From IMG/VR virus record IMGVR_UViG_3300033571_014509, positions 1 through 40,503 of that record: a stretch of DNA of 40,503 bases. One strand, written 5' to 3'. Positions within the stretch are counted from its first letter, which is position 1. Each line of letters begins with the position of its first letter. The DNA comes from a virus. Both the position numbers and the translations under genes were made by a program. The notes below the pieces were generated by a model. That model had not been told where the DNA came from. It did no database searches and saw only the letters and a program-made list of their open reading frames with translations. Positions 30,355 through 38,390 of the stretch are shown piece by piece.

Positions 30355-31107
30355 TTAGATGTTCGCCAGACTTGCGAAGAACTCAGCCTTCTCGGCGCTG
30401 TGCTTACCGGCGAACTTGCCGACTGGCACATACCAGGAGTTGGAGGCGTTCTTGCGGATCTCGGAGCTGATCTCGTACTGACCGAGATGGAGTCCGCCCT
30501 TGAGGAGGAACGTCGCATCGGTGAGGAGACGCTTGCCGAGTGAGGTGTATGCGCTGGCAGCGATCGTGTAGATGGCCAGGGCGTAGTCGTTCTCTCCGTC
30601 GTTGTAGGCGAAGAAATCCTTGGCGTCCTCGTCGAGATCAGCAGGTGCCTTCACTGCAAGCATGATGTCGGCCACTTCTTGGAAGTACCTTTCATGCCCG
30701 TAAATGAGGGAGCCCCCGAGTGCTCGGACTTCCTCGGCGGTGTTAGCCTTAATAGGCATCTCCTCCGATTTCCCGAACTCGACCTTCTCCTGATAGTATT
30801 TCTTCAGGCGAAGCGCGGTTGCCACGAAGGACTCGCCGGGCTTAGCCAGCACGATTTCCTTCTCGAACAAGAAGGACCCCGGAGCGAACCGATCGCAGAG
30901 CTGTCCGGATTTCTGGACGAGGTTGACGCGGGGGACCCGAAGGTCATCCGAGGTGATCTCGCCGGAGATTCCGCTTGCGTTGTGTGCAGGAGCAACCGCG
31001 AGCGGCTTAGGCTCGATGACTGCAACTGCGGTTTCAGTGACGACCGGAGCGGGCGCAGCGGTCGGGAGTTGTGTGTCGCCTTTGGGGGCGAAGGTTATGG
31101 TAGCCAT
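30355..31107 (-). CDS. Probable phage ssDNA-binding protein (250 aa)
   Basis: Starts with a Pro/Ala/Val-rich flexible stretch of about 45 residues, then ISGEITSDDLRVPRVNLVQK, FAPGSFLFEKEIVL and FVATALRLKKYYQEKVEFG, ending GKFAGKHSAEKAEFFASL. The I-x-x-DDxxxPRxNLVQKxG opening is typical of a phage protein encoded between helicase and polymerase genes. I take it as a single-strand-binding or recombination-mediator analogue by position; no OB-fold signature is provable by eye. Confidence 0.6.
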   Translation of the reverse strand: MATITFAPKGDTQLPTAAPAPVVTETAVAVIEPKPLAVAPAHNASGISGEITSDDLRVPRVNLVQKSGQLCDRFAPGSFLFEKEIVLAKPGESFVATALRLKKYYQEKVEFGKSEEMPIKANTAEEVRALGGSLIYGHERYFQEVADIMLAVKAPADLDEDAKDFFAYNDGENDYALAIYTIAASAYTSLGKRLLTDATFLLKGGLHLGQYEISSEIRKNASNSWYVPVGKFAGKHSAEKAEFFASLANI

Positions 31108-31152
31108 GGTATTGGGTTTTGGTGTTTGTTGTGTTTTGTGTGTTTGATGCGC

Positions 31153-31164
31153 GGTATATTAACC
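31153..31164 (-). promoter_or_regulatory. GGTTAATATACC motif upstream of 30355-31107
   Basis: A 12-bp variant, 45 nt before the ATG at 31107, with an A/C-rich leader between. Confidence 0.4.
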
Positions 31165-31167
31165 CCC

Positions 31168-33669
31168 TCAAGCCTTGAGAGCTTTGAGGACGTGAATAAC
31201 CCCTTCCTCGCGGAGGGCACCTTTGTCTCGTAACGCATCCTCCAACGTCTGCTTGACTTCCGCCTTTTTGCCCTTGGGGGCACGTTCCGAGACAAACCGT
31301 TCAAGACTGGGCACCGACACACGGGTGCAGGCCAGTAGATATTCTTCCAGGGAGACGAGGTGCTTGACCGCCTCGTAGCCCATGAGGGGCTCCTCAATGG
31401 AGCGGGGGAGACGGCGCTGATCCAACCGGAAGCCGGGGATCTCTGCGCCCTCTTCGAGTGCTTGGCGAAGGATTTCTTTCTTGGTGCTCTCGCACCACCC
31501 CTGGAGGAGGGTGGCTAGTTTGAGCAACTTCGCACGATCCGCCGGGGTCCCGTCCAACGATACGGACTGAGGGACGTCAAAGCCGGATTTCTGACCGATG
31601 ACAAGGGCCTTCTCTGCCAGAGCTTTGCACGACCCCTGCTTCGAGCAGTAGTCGCAGACTCCTTCGGTCGGATTAAATTCCTGAGCCAGCTTAGCACGGG
31701 CGATGATGGTCGAAAGCCTGAGCTTTATCCGATCAACGTCCGATCGCTTGAACGTAGCGTAGGAGATTTCCTGTCTACGTGGGAGGACCAGGTAGAAAGC
31801 CAGCTCAGTGACGTCGGGGAACTTTTGGAAGACTCCGAGGGTGTAGGCCCAGACTTGGGTGTTGACCTCAGCGTCTTCAACAGCGCCGAAACCAGTTTTC
31901 CAGTCGTACATGACCGCAGTTTTCTCTCCAGTTGCTCGGTCTTGATACACGTCCAGAAGATCACTCGTTCCAAAAGTGCCGTTATCGCCAAGTCGCATTT
32001 CAAGAAAGATCTCCTGATGAGAAGCCACGAGATCTGCGGAAGCAGCTTTATCTCCTCGGGACTGAGCAAGAAATTGGAGGCACCAGATGGCGAGCTGCTG
32101 CTCGGTTTCGTCGGTGAGGAGTGAAGGGTCTTCTTTTTCGACCGCCTCGTGAATGCGGGTGCCTGCTTCCGCGATCGGATTGGTTCCGCCCCGGCTTCGG
32201 TAGGACGGACACGCTTCAAAGTTTTTGAGGCCGGAGGGTGAGAATTCTGCATGGGGGCGGGTTTCGGGGTTGGTGTGCTGAACGACGGAAGAGGTCTGCT
32301 TGGTCATGGGAATTTTAAGGTTTTCCGCTTGGTGCGGTTGATTTGTGGTATGTGATACCCTTAGATCGGAATAAGCACAAGTACTATTTTCATTCAAAAG
32401 TTTCAGGTTCTCGATTTTCTTGCGGACGCTCTTTTCCACCTTCTCTTCGACAGTTCCGGCGGCGAATAAAATGCGTTGCATCGATGGCGTCTTACCACCG
32501 GCGCGATGAACGCGCCCGATGACCTGGACAAGATTCTTCTCGTTCCAATCCGGCGAAATGATCGCGGCCCTGGGATGCTTGCCCGTGACATCGTGCAAAC
32601 TGACGCCCACGCCTCCTGCTGCCGTGTTGCATAGTATCACACGCGACTCGTCCGATTGAAAAAGTTCGATGGCTTTCTGTCTTTCTTCAGCGGTTTGATC
32701 CCCATGGATCAAGGATAGTCCAGCTTTCGGCCACAGCTTTGGTACGAGGGCTTTGAGAGTCGCATCGAAGTTGACGAAGATCGCGACACTCTTGCCTTCC
32801 GCAAGCAGATCCTCAGCCATCTCGACGATCACCGGAACCTTGAGCAGTTCGACACGCTGGCGAGCGCGAAGCTGAGCCACAAGAGCCTCGGCTGCGGAGT
32901 TCTTTTTGTCGGTCTTGCTGGCTTTCTCAAGCTCCAGAAGTTCGGCTTCCATCTCGTCGTAGATCTCTCCGATCTCGTCGCCAAAGTCCAAGGGTTCCGT
33001 GATGACCTGGGTCTCTGTGAAGTGATCCCCGAGTTCCTTGACGGTCATGCGCGAGCACCGATGAGCGATCTGCTCGGCAATGTTCTTGATGTGCTTCGGG
33101 TCGCCCATGAAATCGATTCCGTTCCATCGGTTCTTCGAGCAACCGTTCTTCAGGCACCACTGCCAGAAGTTGCCCAGCCCGTGGGCTCCCAGCAGATAGC
33201 CAGCGGCACGCATCTGCGTGGGGGAACTAGCCAGGGTGGCCGAGAGCATAAGCACGTGGTAGCGATCCTTCGCCTCGATCAGCATCTTTGCGTTCTTGGT
33301 GTCGATACCGGCGCATCGGTGTGCCTCGTCGAAGATAATCAAGGAGTGGTCTCCCAAGTCCCATACCCACTTGCGCTTCTCCCAGTGGCCGTACTGGGTT
33401 TTTCCCCCGCGTAATTTATCATAATTGATAACGTGGGCGGGTGAGATCCCTCGGTCTTCGAGTTCGCGCTTCCATGCCGGGATGACGGCCTTCGGGCAGA
33501 CGACCAGGACAGGCATGAGATCCGTCTTATTAGCTCTGCGGGCGATTTCAGCCCCAACGATAGTCTTCCCAGTTCCGGTTTCGGAGCTGTCTAAAGCGGA
33601 TTTGTGATCTCGGAGGATACTCATGAGCTTTGTCATGTGCTCCTCCTGGCGTGGGTAGAGAGTTTTCAT
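31168..33669 (-). CDS. SNF2-type helicase fused to Cas4/RecB-like nuclease (833 aa)
   Basis: Residues 1-430 are an SF2 helicase: ETGTGKT (30-36), IIFDEAHR (about 111-118), MLSATL, LIHGDQT and VIGRVHRAGG (motif VI). Residues 455-833 are a PD-(D/E)XK nuclease: FSPSGLKNFEACPSYRSRGG, GTSDLLDVY (catalytic Asp), AVMYDWKTG (D-x-K) and QVWAYTLGVF. CDYCSKQGSC, with an upstream Cys, resembles the Cas4/AddB iron-sulfur site. The junction (about 430-455) is translated from DNA that looks intergenic, with a perfect GGTATGTGATACC palindrome (32347-32359) and a Met455 (32307) that would be a normal start. Likely a fusion by stop loss, or two genes. A DNA-end-processing or recombination role is inferred. Confidence 0.85.
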   Translation of the reverse strand: MKTLYPRQEEHMTKLMSILRDHKSALDSSETGTGKTIVGAEIARRANKTDLMPVLVVCPKAVIPAWKRELEDRGISPAHVINYDKLRGGKTQYGHWEKRKWVWDLGDHSLIIFDEAHRCAGIDTKNAKMLIEAKDRYHVLMLSATLASSPTQMRAAGYLLGAHGLGNFWQWCLKNGCSKNRWNGIDFMGDPKHIKNIAEQIAHRCSRMTVKELGDHFTETQVITEPLDFGDEIGEIYDEMEAELLELEKASKTDKKNSAAEALVAQLRARQRVELLKVPVIVEMAEDLLAEGKSVAIFVNFDATLKALVPKLWPKAGLSLIHGDQTAEERQKAIELFQSDESRVILCNTAAGGVGVSLHDVTGKHPRAAIISPDWNEKNLVQVIGRVHRAGGKTPSMQRILFAAGTVEEKVEKSVRKKIENLKLLNENSTCAYSDLRVSHTTNQPHQAENLKIPMTKQTSSVVQHTNPETRPHAEFSPSGLKNFEACPSYRSRGGTNPIAEAGTRIHEAVEKEDPSLLTDETEQQLAIWCLQFLAQSRGDKAASADLVASHQEIFLEMRLGDNGTFGTSDLLDVYQDRATGEKTAVMYDWKTGFGAVEDAEVNTQVWAYTLGVFQKFPDVTELAFYLVLPRRQEISYATFKRSDVDRIKLRLSTIIARAKLAQEFNPTEGVCDYCSKQGSCKALAEKALVIGQKSGFDVPQSVSLDGTPADRAKLLKLATLLQGWCESTKKEILRQALEEGAEIPGFRLDQRRLPRSIEEPLMGYEAVKHLVSLEEYLLACTRVSVPSLERFVSERAPKGKKAEVKQTLEDALRDKGALREEGVIHVLKALKA
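32347..32359 (-). promoter_or_regulatory. GGTATCACATACC palindrome inside the helicase-nuclease frame
   Basis: Perfect 5-bp arms around GTG, 39 nt before the internal ATG at 32307. It matches the intergenic motif used elsewhere. Confidence 0.4.
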
Positions 33670-33693
33670 TTCAATTCATTAACGCGGATTATT

Positions 33694-33903
33694 TTATTTT
33701 TTCTCCGTTAGTTTATTCAAAAGATTGGCTTCTCGTTTTTCGTCCAGCCACTCAAAGACGCGCTCCCTGCATTGCTCTATCGTGTCCCCGCGAGCGATCA
33801 GTTCTCCTCCCTCCTCCCGAGGCTCCAAGGTGTTCACGCGGTAGGCCCAGTAGCTTCCGTTCCACGGTCTGTAGTTAATGATTGTTGCTGAAGTCTTTTT
33901 CAT
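33694..33903 (-). CDS. Hypothetical protein, 69 aa
   Basis: Starts MKKTSATIINYRPWNGSYWA; EPREEGGELIARGDTIEQCR follows and a basic helix ends it (LDEKREANLLNKLTEKK). ATGA overlap with the upstream gene. No family recognised. Confidence 0.6.
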   Translation of the reverse strand: MKKTSATIINYRPWNGSYWAYRVNTLEPREEGGELIARGDTIEQCRERVFEWLDEKREANLLNKLTEKK

Positions 33904-34109
33904 TCTTCGATTCGGTATAGGTAGATTCTTAGTGCTTTGGGCTCATCGGGCTTTTCCATGAAGTATACTTCGGCATTCTCTAAACCGAGTCCGGCATCCA
34001 GTAGGAAGGTCTTTAACTCGCGAGCCAGTTGCATCCCTTGGTCAATCTTGATGTCGTCCCCGGTTAGAATGTCTCGTGCAAATTTACGCAGTTTGGGATT
34101 GATGTTCAT
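33900..34109 (-). CDS. Hypothetical protein, 69 aa
   Basis: Starts MNINPKLRKFARDILTGDDI; QARELKTFLLDAGLGLENAE-like helices then RIYLYRIEE. ATGA overlaps on both sides. No family recognised. Confidence 0.6.
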   Translation of the reverse strand: MNINPKLRKFARDILTGDDIKIDQGMQLARELKTFLLDAGLGLENAEVYFMEKPDEPKALRIYLYRIEE

Positions 34110-34324
34110 TCTGAGAAGAGTCCGTGATCGGTGATGATTTCATGGAGACGCTTGCGGAAATGATCCACTGCTTCGTCGGCGTCCTTGAACGTGTGACCAT
34201 AACGCTGTGCGTTACGAAGCTCCTGATCCAGGTCGCCAAGGCAGAGCTTCCAGTCCATGCCATGCAGGGCGTCGTGGTGCTCCACTGTTTCTTCCGGTAG
34301 ATTGAATTCAAGTATCGCTTTCAT
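34106..34324 (-). CDS. Hypothetical protein, 72 aa
   Basis: Starts MKAILEFNLPEETVEHHDAL, then HGMDWKLCLGDLDQELRN and FRKRLHEIITDHG. The MKAILEFNLPEExxExxxAxxG-xWK--L--LD--LR pattern is common in small phage proteins. ATGA overlaps on both sides. Confidence 0.65.
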   Translation of the reverse strand: MKAILEFNLPEETVEHHDALHGMDWKLCLGDLDQELRNAQRYGHTFKDADEAVDHFRKRLHEIITDHGLFSE

Positions 34325-34593
34325 TTGGATTTACAGTTGTTGATAATTTCTTCGGCTTGGTCTTCAGGCCATTCGGAACGCACCCATTCCCGAAGCCTTT
34401 CGACCTCGGCCTTAGAGTCTTTGAGTTTAAGCTGAGTGTCGAAAAGCTCGTCCGAGATAGCGTTCCCATCTAGGCAACATTTTTTTCGGTTGGCGATTTC
34501 TGCGTAAAGCTCTCGCTCAAGCATCATGGCTATCGTGTAATGCACCCAGTCGTCTTTTTTAGCGGCATCTGTTCGTGGTGTGTCGGTTGTCAT
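34321..34593 (-). CDS. TPRTDA-type phage protein, copy 1 (90 aa)
   Basis: Starts MTTDTPRTDAAKKDDW, the same opening as 35378-35692 and nearly that of 35103-35381; the remainder is a coiled coil (LKDSKAEVERLREWVRSEW). Such TPRTDA starts are common on short phage coiled-coil proteins of unknown role. Its start codon lies in a 66-bp direct repeat shared with 35661-35726. Confidence 0.65.
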   Translation of the reverse strand: MTTDTPRTDAAKKDDWVHYTIAMMLERELYAEIANRKKCCLDGNAISDELFDTQLKLKDSKAEVERLREWVRSEWPEDQAEEIINNCKSK

Positions 34594-34627
34594 TTTTGGT
34601 TTTTCTTGAGTGCTTCGATCTCGTCGC
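34562..34627. repeat. 66-bp gene-junction direct repeat, copy 1
   Basis: 63 of 66 bases match 35661-35726. It spans the start of a TPRTDA gene and the last codons (IEALKKNQK) of its upstream neighbour. Confidence 0.95.
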
Positions 34628-35084
34628 TGTAAAAGTCGGTTGCGATTTCAGGCCACCCGACAAGCCTTGAAGGAATATCGCTTCCCCATATCCATACCTC
34701 TTGCCACTCGGGATCAGGTTCCGTGCTTTCGATCTTGGAGAGGCCTCCGTACCACTCGCTCATGGTTGCCCCGTCTTGGGTTTCCTCTGGCGCGGGAGCG
34801 GGTTCCTTGCAATCGCAATGGCTGAACTTGTGCGTGGTGTTAGAACAAGTCGGGTTAGCGGGTTCCTCTGGCCAATGACCAAACTTCTCACACCCATCAG
34901 CGACGAACTGGTTATCGACGGGTGGCTGGCCTCCGTTATATGCGTCACAGATTAGCTTCAGGTCGTGGCAGGAAACTTTCTTCTGCAAGTGCTTGGGCAT
35001 GGATTGATACAGCCGCTTCAGGTCGAGCGTTACATTTCCTATGCACTTGTCAGGATGTGTTGAGGTTTTGTCGTGTGGGTTCAT
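34590..35084 (-). CDS. Hypothetical Cys-rich protein (164 aa)
   Basis: Start at ATG 35084 (MNPHDKTSTHPDK); another in-frame ATG at 35099 would add five residues. It has LKRLYQSMPKHLQKKVSCHD, SHCDCKEPAPAPEET, then WQEVWIWGSDIPSRLVGWPE and the tail EIEALKKNQK. That tail is identical to the end of 35689-36267, showing shared 3' modules. No enzyme motif. Confidence 0.6.
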   Translation of the reverse strand: MNPHDKTSTHPDKCIGNVTLDLKRLYQSMPKHLQKKVSCHDLKLICDAYNGGQPPVDNQFVADGCEKFGHWPEEPANPTCSNTTHKFSHCDCKEPAPAPEETQDGATMSEWYGGLSKIESTEPDPEWQEVWIWGSDIPSRLVGWPEIATDFYSDEIEALKKNQK

Positions 35085-35102
35085 TTGGGTTCCTATCATT
35101 GT

Positions 35103-35381
35103 TCATCGCTGTCTTTTGATGGTATCAAGTTCCATTCGCAGATCGTCGCAGTGGTAGCAACGGCATCCAGTACACATCTCTTCTTGGATCTCAATCGCTC
35201 GGTTCAGAAGCTCCCTGAGCCTTGCGACCTCGTTGGTTGTGTCGGAGAGTTCGCGTTCGATTTGAGCGCAAACCTCTGCATGGACGTAGTTTTCATAGAC
35301 GGGGCAATCTTTCTCCGAAAGATCGTAGTTTTGCTTGAGCGACATAGCGGAAACAGTTCGGGGTGTGTCGGTTGTTGTCAT
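35103..35381 (-). CDS. TPRTDA-like phage protein, copy 2 (92 aa)
   Basis: Starts MTTTDTPRTVSAMSLK; a coiled coil (ERELSDTTNEVARLRELLNR) is followed by MCTGCRCYHCDD, a CxxCxCxxC cluster that could bind zinc. Overlaps copy 3 by ATGA. Confidence 0.65.
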   Translation of the reverse strand: MTTTDTPRTVSAMSLKQNYDLSEKDCPVYENYVHAEVCAQIERELSDTTNEVARLRELLNRAIEIQEEMCTGCRCYHCDDLRMELDTIKRQR

Positions 35382-35692
35382 TTTTCGGTTGGTTTGAGGG
35401 CTTTTCTAGCAAGATCAAACGCCTCTTGCAGTGCGTCCCTGTTTCCTGCGATAGGCGTTAATCCGATGACTGCGGTCAGGGTATCTAACGCCTCCGTCAG
35501 CCTCTCGACCTCGGCCTGTGATGCGGCGAGTTCTCGTTCCCTCTCGTTTAGGAGATCAACGAGACATTCGGCCTCATCATGTGAAGCACAATGAATCTCA
35601 TTGCAAGTCTCCCCATCATGCTCAAGCAGGGCAGATGAGAATGTAGTCAACCTCCAGATAGCGGCATCGGTGCGTGGTGTGTCGGTTGTCAT
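35378..35692 (-). CDS. TPRTDA-type phage protein, copy 3 (104 aa)
   Basis: Starts MTTDTPRTDAAIWRLT; Cys/His-rich HDGETCNEIHCASHDEAECL precedes a coiled coil (ERERELAASQAEVERLTEAL). Its start lies in the 66-bp direct repeat. ATGA overlaps on both sides. Confidence 0.65.
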   Translation of the reverse strand: MTTDTPRTDAAIWRLTTFSSALLEHDGETCNEIHCASHDEAECLVDLLNERERELAASQAEVERLTEALDTLTAVIGLTPIAGNRDALQEAFDLARKALKPTEK

Positions 35693-35726
35693 TTTTGGTT
35701 TTTCTTGAGTGCTTCGATCTTGTCGC
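35661..35726. repeat. 66-bp gene-junction direct repeat, copy 2
   Basis: Pairs with 34562-34627 (63/66 identical), 1.1 kb apart in the same orientation. A shorter, diverged piece of the same leader occurs near 35357-35390. Confidence 0.95.
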
Positions 35727-36267
35727 GAAGGTTGCGGATTTCTCCTGCAACTTCGCGGTTAATCTCCTCTTGAAGTAACATCCATGCGGTTAAATCTGTG
35801 GCTGTGTTGAGATCCTCATTTAGATCCCCACTTTTTACGGGTTGCTTCTCTGTAGCTTCTCTGTCCAAAAGATTTTCACTTTTTGGCAACGGGCGGCGGG
35901 TGCGGTATCTGTACGCCTGATGATCTCTAGGCGTTGATCCTAACTCAAATGGTAAAGCATTGATCCAGACTCCATGAACCCTATCGTGATGCTTGGCTTG
36001 GACTTGATCTCCCGTGTGGATCACCTCGTCAGGGCCAAGCTCTCGCCATTCGGGAGCGGGTTCAACTGTTGCAGATTTTGCAATAGTTGGTTCCTCTGGC
36101 GTGGGGGCGAGTGCGTCACGGAGTCGATAAATTACAGATGCCGTTGGTTCTGCGTCTTTCCAAAGGGGCGTTTCCCATCGGTCAACGACTGCTTGCGCGG
36201 CGTGTTTTAGCCCCTGAAGCTCATTACGGAGCCTTGCGACTTCGTTGGTTTGTGTATGTGGTTTCAT
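35689..36267 (-). CDS. Coiled-coil phage protein (192 aa)
   Basis: Starts MKPHTQTNEVARLRNELQGL. The segment EWRELGPDEVIHTGDQVQAK and RYRTRRPLP form a small beta module often found in phage proteins (WRxLxxxExIxxGDExxxxxxxxW...YRRxxP), flanked by coiled coils; it ends DKIEALKKNQK. Mosaic architecture. Function unknown. Confidence 0.65.
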   Translation of the reverse strand: MKPHTQTNEVARLRNELQGLKHAAQAVVDRWETPLWKDAEPTASVIYRLRDALAPTPEEPTIAKSATVEPAPEWRELGPDEVIHTGDQVQAKHHDRVHGVWINALPFELGSTPRDHQAYRYRTRRPLPKSENLLDREATEKQPVKSGDLNEDLNTATDLTAWMLLQEEINREVAGEIRNLRDKIEALKKNQK

Positions 36268-36292
36268 TTGTTAAGAATATAAGTGCGTTTTA

Positions 36293-36598
36293 TTAACACT
36301 CGGTCGGTGTCGCCAGGTACTTCACCCCCGCTGAAAACAACGCCAACTGGCACGCTTTGCAGTAGTGGTGGTGTCCGATCAAGTAGGCAGTTGCGCCTTC
36401 AGCGTCCCGTTTAGCCGCTTTTATGGCGTTAATCTCGGCATGACCTGACTGTTTGCAGATGGACTGGCACTTCTCGTACCCCTCCCCCGGCTCACGTGGG
36501 CAGACCTCCTGCGGGTTGGCGCACCAGTTTTCACCGATGTATGCCCTCCCGTCTTCGGACACGATGACGCAACGAACTACTTTTTTTGCACAGGTCAT
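36293..36598 (-). CDS. dCMP/cytidine deaminase-like protein (101 aa)
   Basis: Start at ATG 36598 (MTCAKKVVRC), in ATGA overlap with the gene upstream. HAEINAIKAA carries the H-A-E catalytic motif, and HHYCKACQLALFSAGVKYL the C-x-x-C zinc pair, Tyr replacing the usual Pro. Extra Cys between (CANPQEVCPREP ... CQSIC) match dCMP-deaminase-type loops. Would deaminate dCMP or a related nucleotide in phage DNA precursor metabolism. Confidence 0.8.
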   Translation of the reverse strand: MTCAKKVVRCVIVSEDGRAYIGENWCANPQEVCPREPGEGYEKCQSICKQSGHAEINAIKAAKRDAEGATAYLIGHHHYCKACQLALFSAGVKYLATPTEC

Positions 36599-36900
36599 GG
36601 CTCGAATTTTGAGATTTGAGAGCAGCACTTGGCGTACCCCGCGATGTCCACGTAGCTATCCCGAGTGGGGGTGTAGCAAGCTCGTGCTACCTTGAGCAGG
36701 ATCATCATCGTCGCCACGTCGAGGGCGCTGAGGATGCCGTTGGGGTTTTTCCTGGCGAGCAGGTAGGTATTCCAGAACGCGGCGATGCGCTCATGGTTGG
36801 GGGTTGCCGAGTCATAATCTCGGCGGCGGTCACCGGAGGTAACTCGTATGGCTTCTTCAAGCACGCTTTCGGACTGGGTTGGTGTTTCGGCTGGGTTCAT
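36595..36900 (-). CDS. DUF6378-type phage protein (101 aa)
   Basis: A helical protein with VLEEAIRVTSGDRRRDYDSA, HERIAAFWNTYL and DVATMMILLKVARAC ... VDIAGYAKC. The SGDRxxDYGxAxxNxxRIAxxWxxYL ... DVAxMMxLLKxAR ... DIAGYAxC pattern is the DUF6378 family, common in tailed phages and usually next to nucleotide-metabolism genes. Function unknown. Confidence 0.8.
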   Translation of the reverse strand: MNPAETPTQSESVLEEAIRVTSGDRRRDYDSATPNHERIAAFWNTYLLARKNPNGILSALDVATMMILLKVARACYTPTRDSYVDIAGYAKCCSQISKFEP

Positions 36901-37169
36901 GGTTTTACTGGGGTTGGGGTTTGCTCCTCTAGGAATGCCTTGAGGAAATACTCGACATTGACGGGCCCGGAGACCTTGTTCTCTTTGATCTCTTGGACAG
37001 CGCGTTCGATGCGCTCGATCTTTTTGGTGTGCCTCTTGATCACCAAGCTCGCTCCAATCTCAAGGCCGGAGAGGAACGCGAAGCGTGCGGCTCCTTCAGC
37101 CCCATTCGGGTCGAAGTGACGGCACCCGTAAGCGTCCCACCACTCGGTAAACATTTGCTCGAAGTTCAT
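36897..37169 (-). CDS. Hypothetical protein, 90 aa
   Basis: Starts MNFEQMFTEWWDAYGCRHFD; RFAFLSGLEIGASLVIKRHT then a helix (KIERIERAVQEIKENK). ATGA overlaps on both sides. No family recognised. Confidence 0.6.
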   Translation of the reverse strand: MNFEQMFTEWWDAYGCRHFDPNGAEGAARFAFLSGLEIGASLVIKRHTKKIERIERAVQEIKENKVSGPVNVEYFLKAFLEEQTPTPVKP

Positions 37170-37351
37170 TTGATTCCGTACATTGCAAACCCGAGCTTCC
37201 CGAGTTCTTTGGTTGAGATTTGCTTCGGCTTGGTGGCTTTCTTGCGAAAGATCGAATCGTAATTAGCCCGGTAAGCCTTGCTTGACGGGCGGGTTCTGCT
37301 TTCGCTGGCCGCGTTGGCCCTCTTCCAGTTGCGTTCTAGTCGGTTACTCAT
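37166..37351 (-). CDS. Small basic protein (61 aa)
   Basis: Starts MSNRLERNWKRANAASESRT and is Arg/Lys/Ser-rich throughout. No family recognised; possibly nucleic-acid binding. ATGA overlap with the gene downstream. Confidence 0.55.
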   Translation of the reverse strand: MSNRLERNWKRANAASESRTRPSSKAYRANYDSIFRKKATKPKQISTKELGKLGFAMYGIK

Positions 37352-37676
37352 TTTCTTCTGTGGTGAAATGCTCCAGGACGAACTTCAGCTCTAGGTTTTC
37401 CCAAGGGCCTTTCTCGTCGGTTCCGCCGAAATGCGCTGCGTAGATACCCCCCGAGAAGAAAGCCTTCTGCCAGTCGCTCCGTTTGTTTGGGTTTTTGTTG
37501 TTTTCGCAGATCAGTTCTTGGAGCCGCATTCGGGCTTTCTTGCGGATCTCCGCCTCGCAGGGAACCCCTACGCCGACCCATTTCCATTTCAGGAACTCCA
37601 TCACCTTGGCGACCTTGCCAAAGTTGAACTCGTCCATGATCTCATCGAGCTTTTGCTGCTGTTTTTCTGTGATCAT
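37344..37676 (-). CDS. Hypothetical protein, 110 aa
   Basis: MITEKQQQKLDEIMDEFNFG and VMEFLKWKWVGVGVPCEAEI, then RMRLQELICENN and FFSGGIYAAHFGG. The FxFxKVxxxMxxLxWxWxxxGVP ... SGGxxAxxF pattern is known from small phage proteins. Function unknown. Confidence 0.65.
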   Translation of the reverse strand: MITEKQQQKLDEIMDEFNFGKVAKVMEFLKWKWVGVGVPCEAEIRKKARMRLQELICENNKNPNKRSDWQKAFFSGGIYAAHFGGTDEKGPWENLELKFVLEHFTTEENE

Positions 37677-37918
37677 ATTCTGTGAATAAATACGGGGGTC
37701 CCTTCCCCCACGTAGGCCCCTGAGATGTTGAAATAGAAGTGTTCGACCGCCTCGTCCTCGGTCATCCCTTGCTTGACGAGCTTCTTGAAGATTTTCTTGG
37801 CGTCGTAGGCCAGGACGTTGTTTGATCCACAGCGTTCGGCTAGTCCGATGATGCAGTCGTCAAATCCGTCTGCTATCATCATGTCGGGTTCGAGGTGTTC
37901 TTGTATGGCGGCTCTCAT
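37673..37918 (-). CDS. Phage protein (81 aa)
   Basis: Contains DGFDDCIIGLAERCG, VLAYDAKKIFKKLVKQGMTE and EAVEHFYFNISGAYVGEGTP. The GFDxxIxG ... VxYD ... MTxxEAxEYFxxNIxGAYVGExTP layout is a widespread small phage family. Function unknown. Confidence 0.7.
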   Translation of the reverse strand: MRAAIQEHLEPDMMIADGFDDCIIGLAERCGSNNVLAYDAKKIFKKLVKQGMTEDEAVEHFYFNISGAYVGEGTPVFIHRI

Positions 37919-37925
37919 GTGTTTT

Positions 37926-38390
37926 CTATGGTTGTGGTTTCATATACCTATCGAGGTAAATGTGGAGTAGGTGCAGTGCATCAGCCTCGTTGTCGTCTTT
38001 CGGCGCATAACCCCGCGACCTTGCGGCCTGGATCATCTGCTCCTTGGACGCGGCTCCGTTCTTAGTCGCGGCTTTCTTGATCGTGCCAACGTGAACCCCT
38101 TCATAGGGAATCTCCTTGGCCTCGCACTCGGTTTGCAGTATAGCCAGCAATCCGCAGTAGCATTTCGCCGCCGCACCACTTGACCACCGCATGACCTCCT
38201 CGAAAACAATGAGTTCGGGTTTGATTACCTCGATCTGATCGCGCAACCAACTGCGGAATTTGAGGAACCGGACGCCCGGTCCGTCCTGCTTCTTGAGCTT
38301 GAATCCCTCGCTACCAGACGTGACAAGGCCGGACGAGCTGTGCGCCCATCCGGTTTGCGTGGCTAGATCTAGTGCGAGGATTGCTTTCAT
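37926..38390 (-). CDS. RuvC-like Holliday junction resolvase (154 aa)
   Basis: RNase H-fold motifs: ILALDLATQTGWA (first Asp, residue 8), ELIVFEEVM (Glu) and KDDNEADALHLLHIYL (last acidic pair). Length and order match phage RuvC-like crossover-junction endonucleases. It would resolve recombination or replication branches. ATGA overlap with the excisionase-like gene upstream. Confidence 0.85.
   Translation of the reverse strand: MKAILALDLATQTGWAHSSSGLVTSGSEGFKLKKQDGPGVRFLKFRSWLRDQIEVIKPELIVFEEVMRWSSGAAAKCYCGLLAILQTECEAKEIPYEGVHVGTIKKAATKNGAASKEQMIQAARSRGYAPKDDNEADALHLLHIYLDRYMKPQP
37936..37948 (-). promoter_or_regulatory. GGTATATGAAACC motif upstream of 37673-37918
   Basis: Lies in the last codons of the RuvC-like gene, 17 nt before the ATG at 37918. 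Confidence 0.35.
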
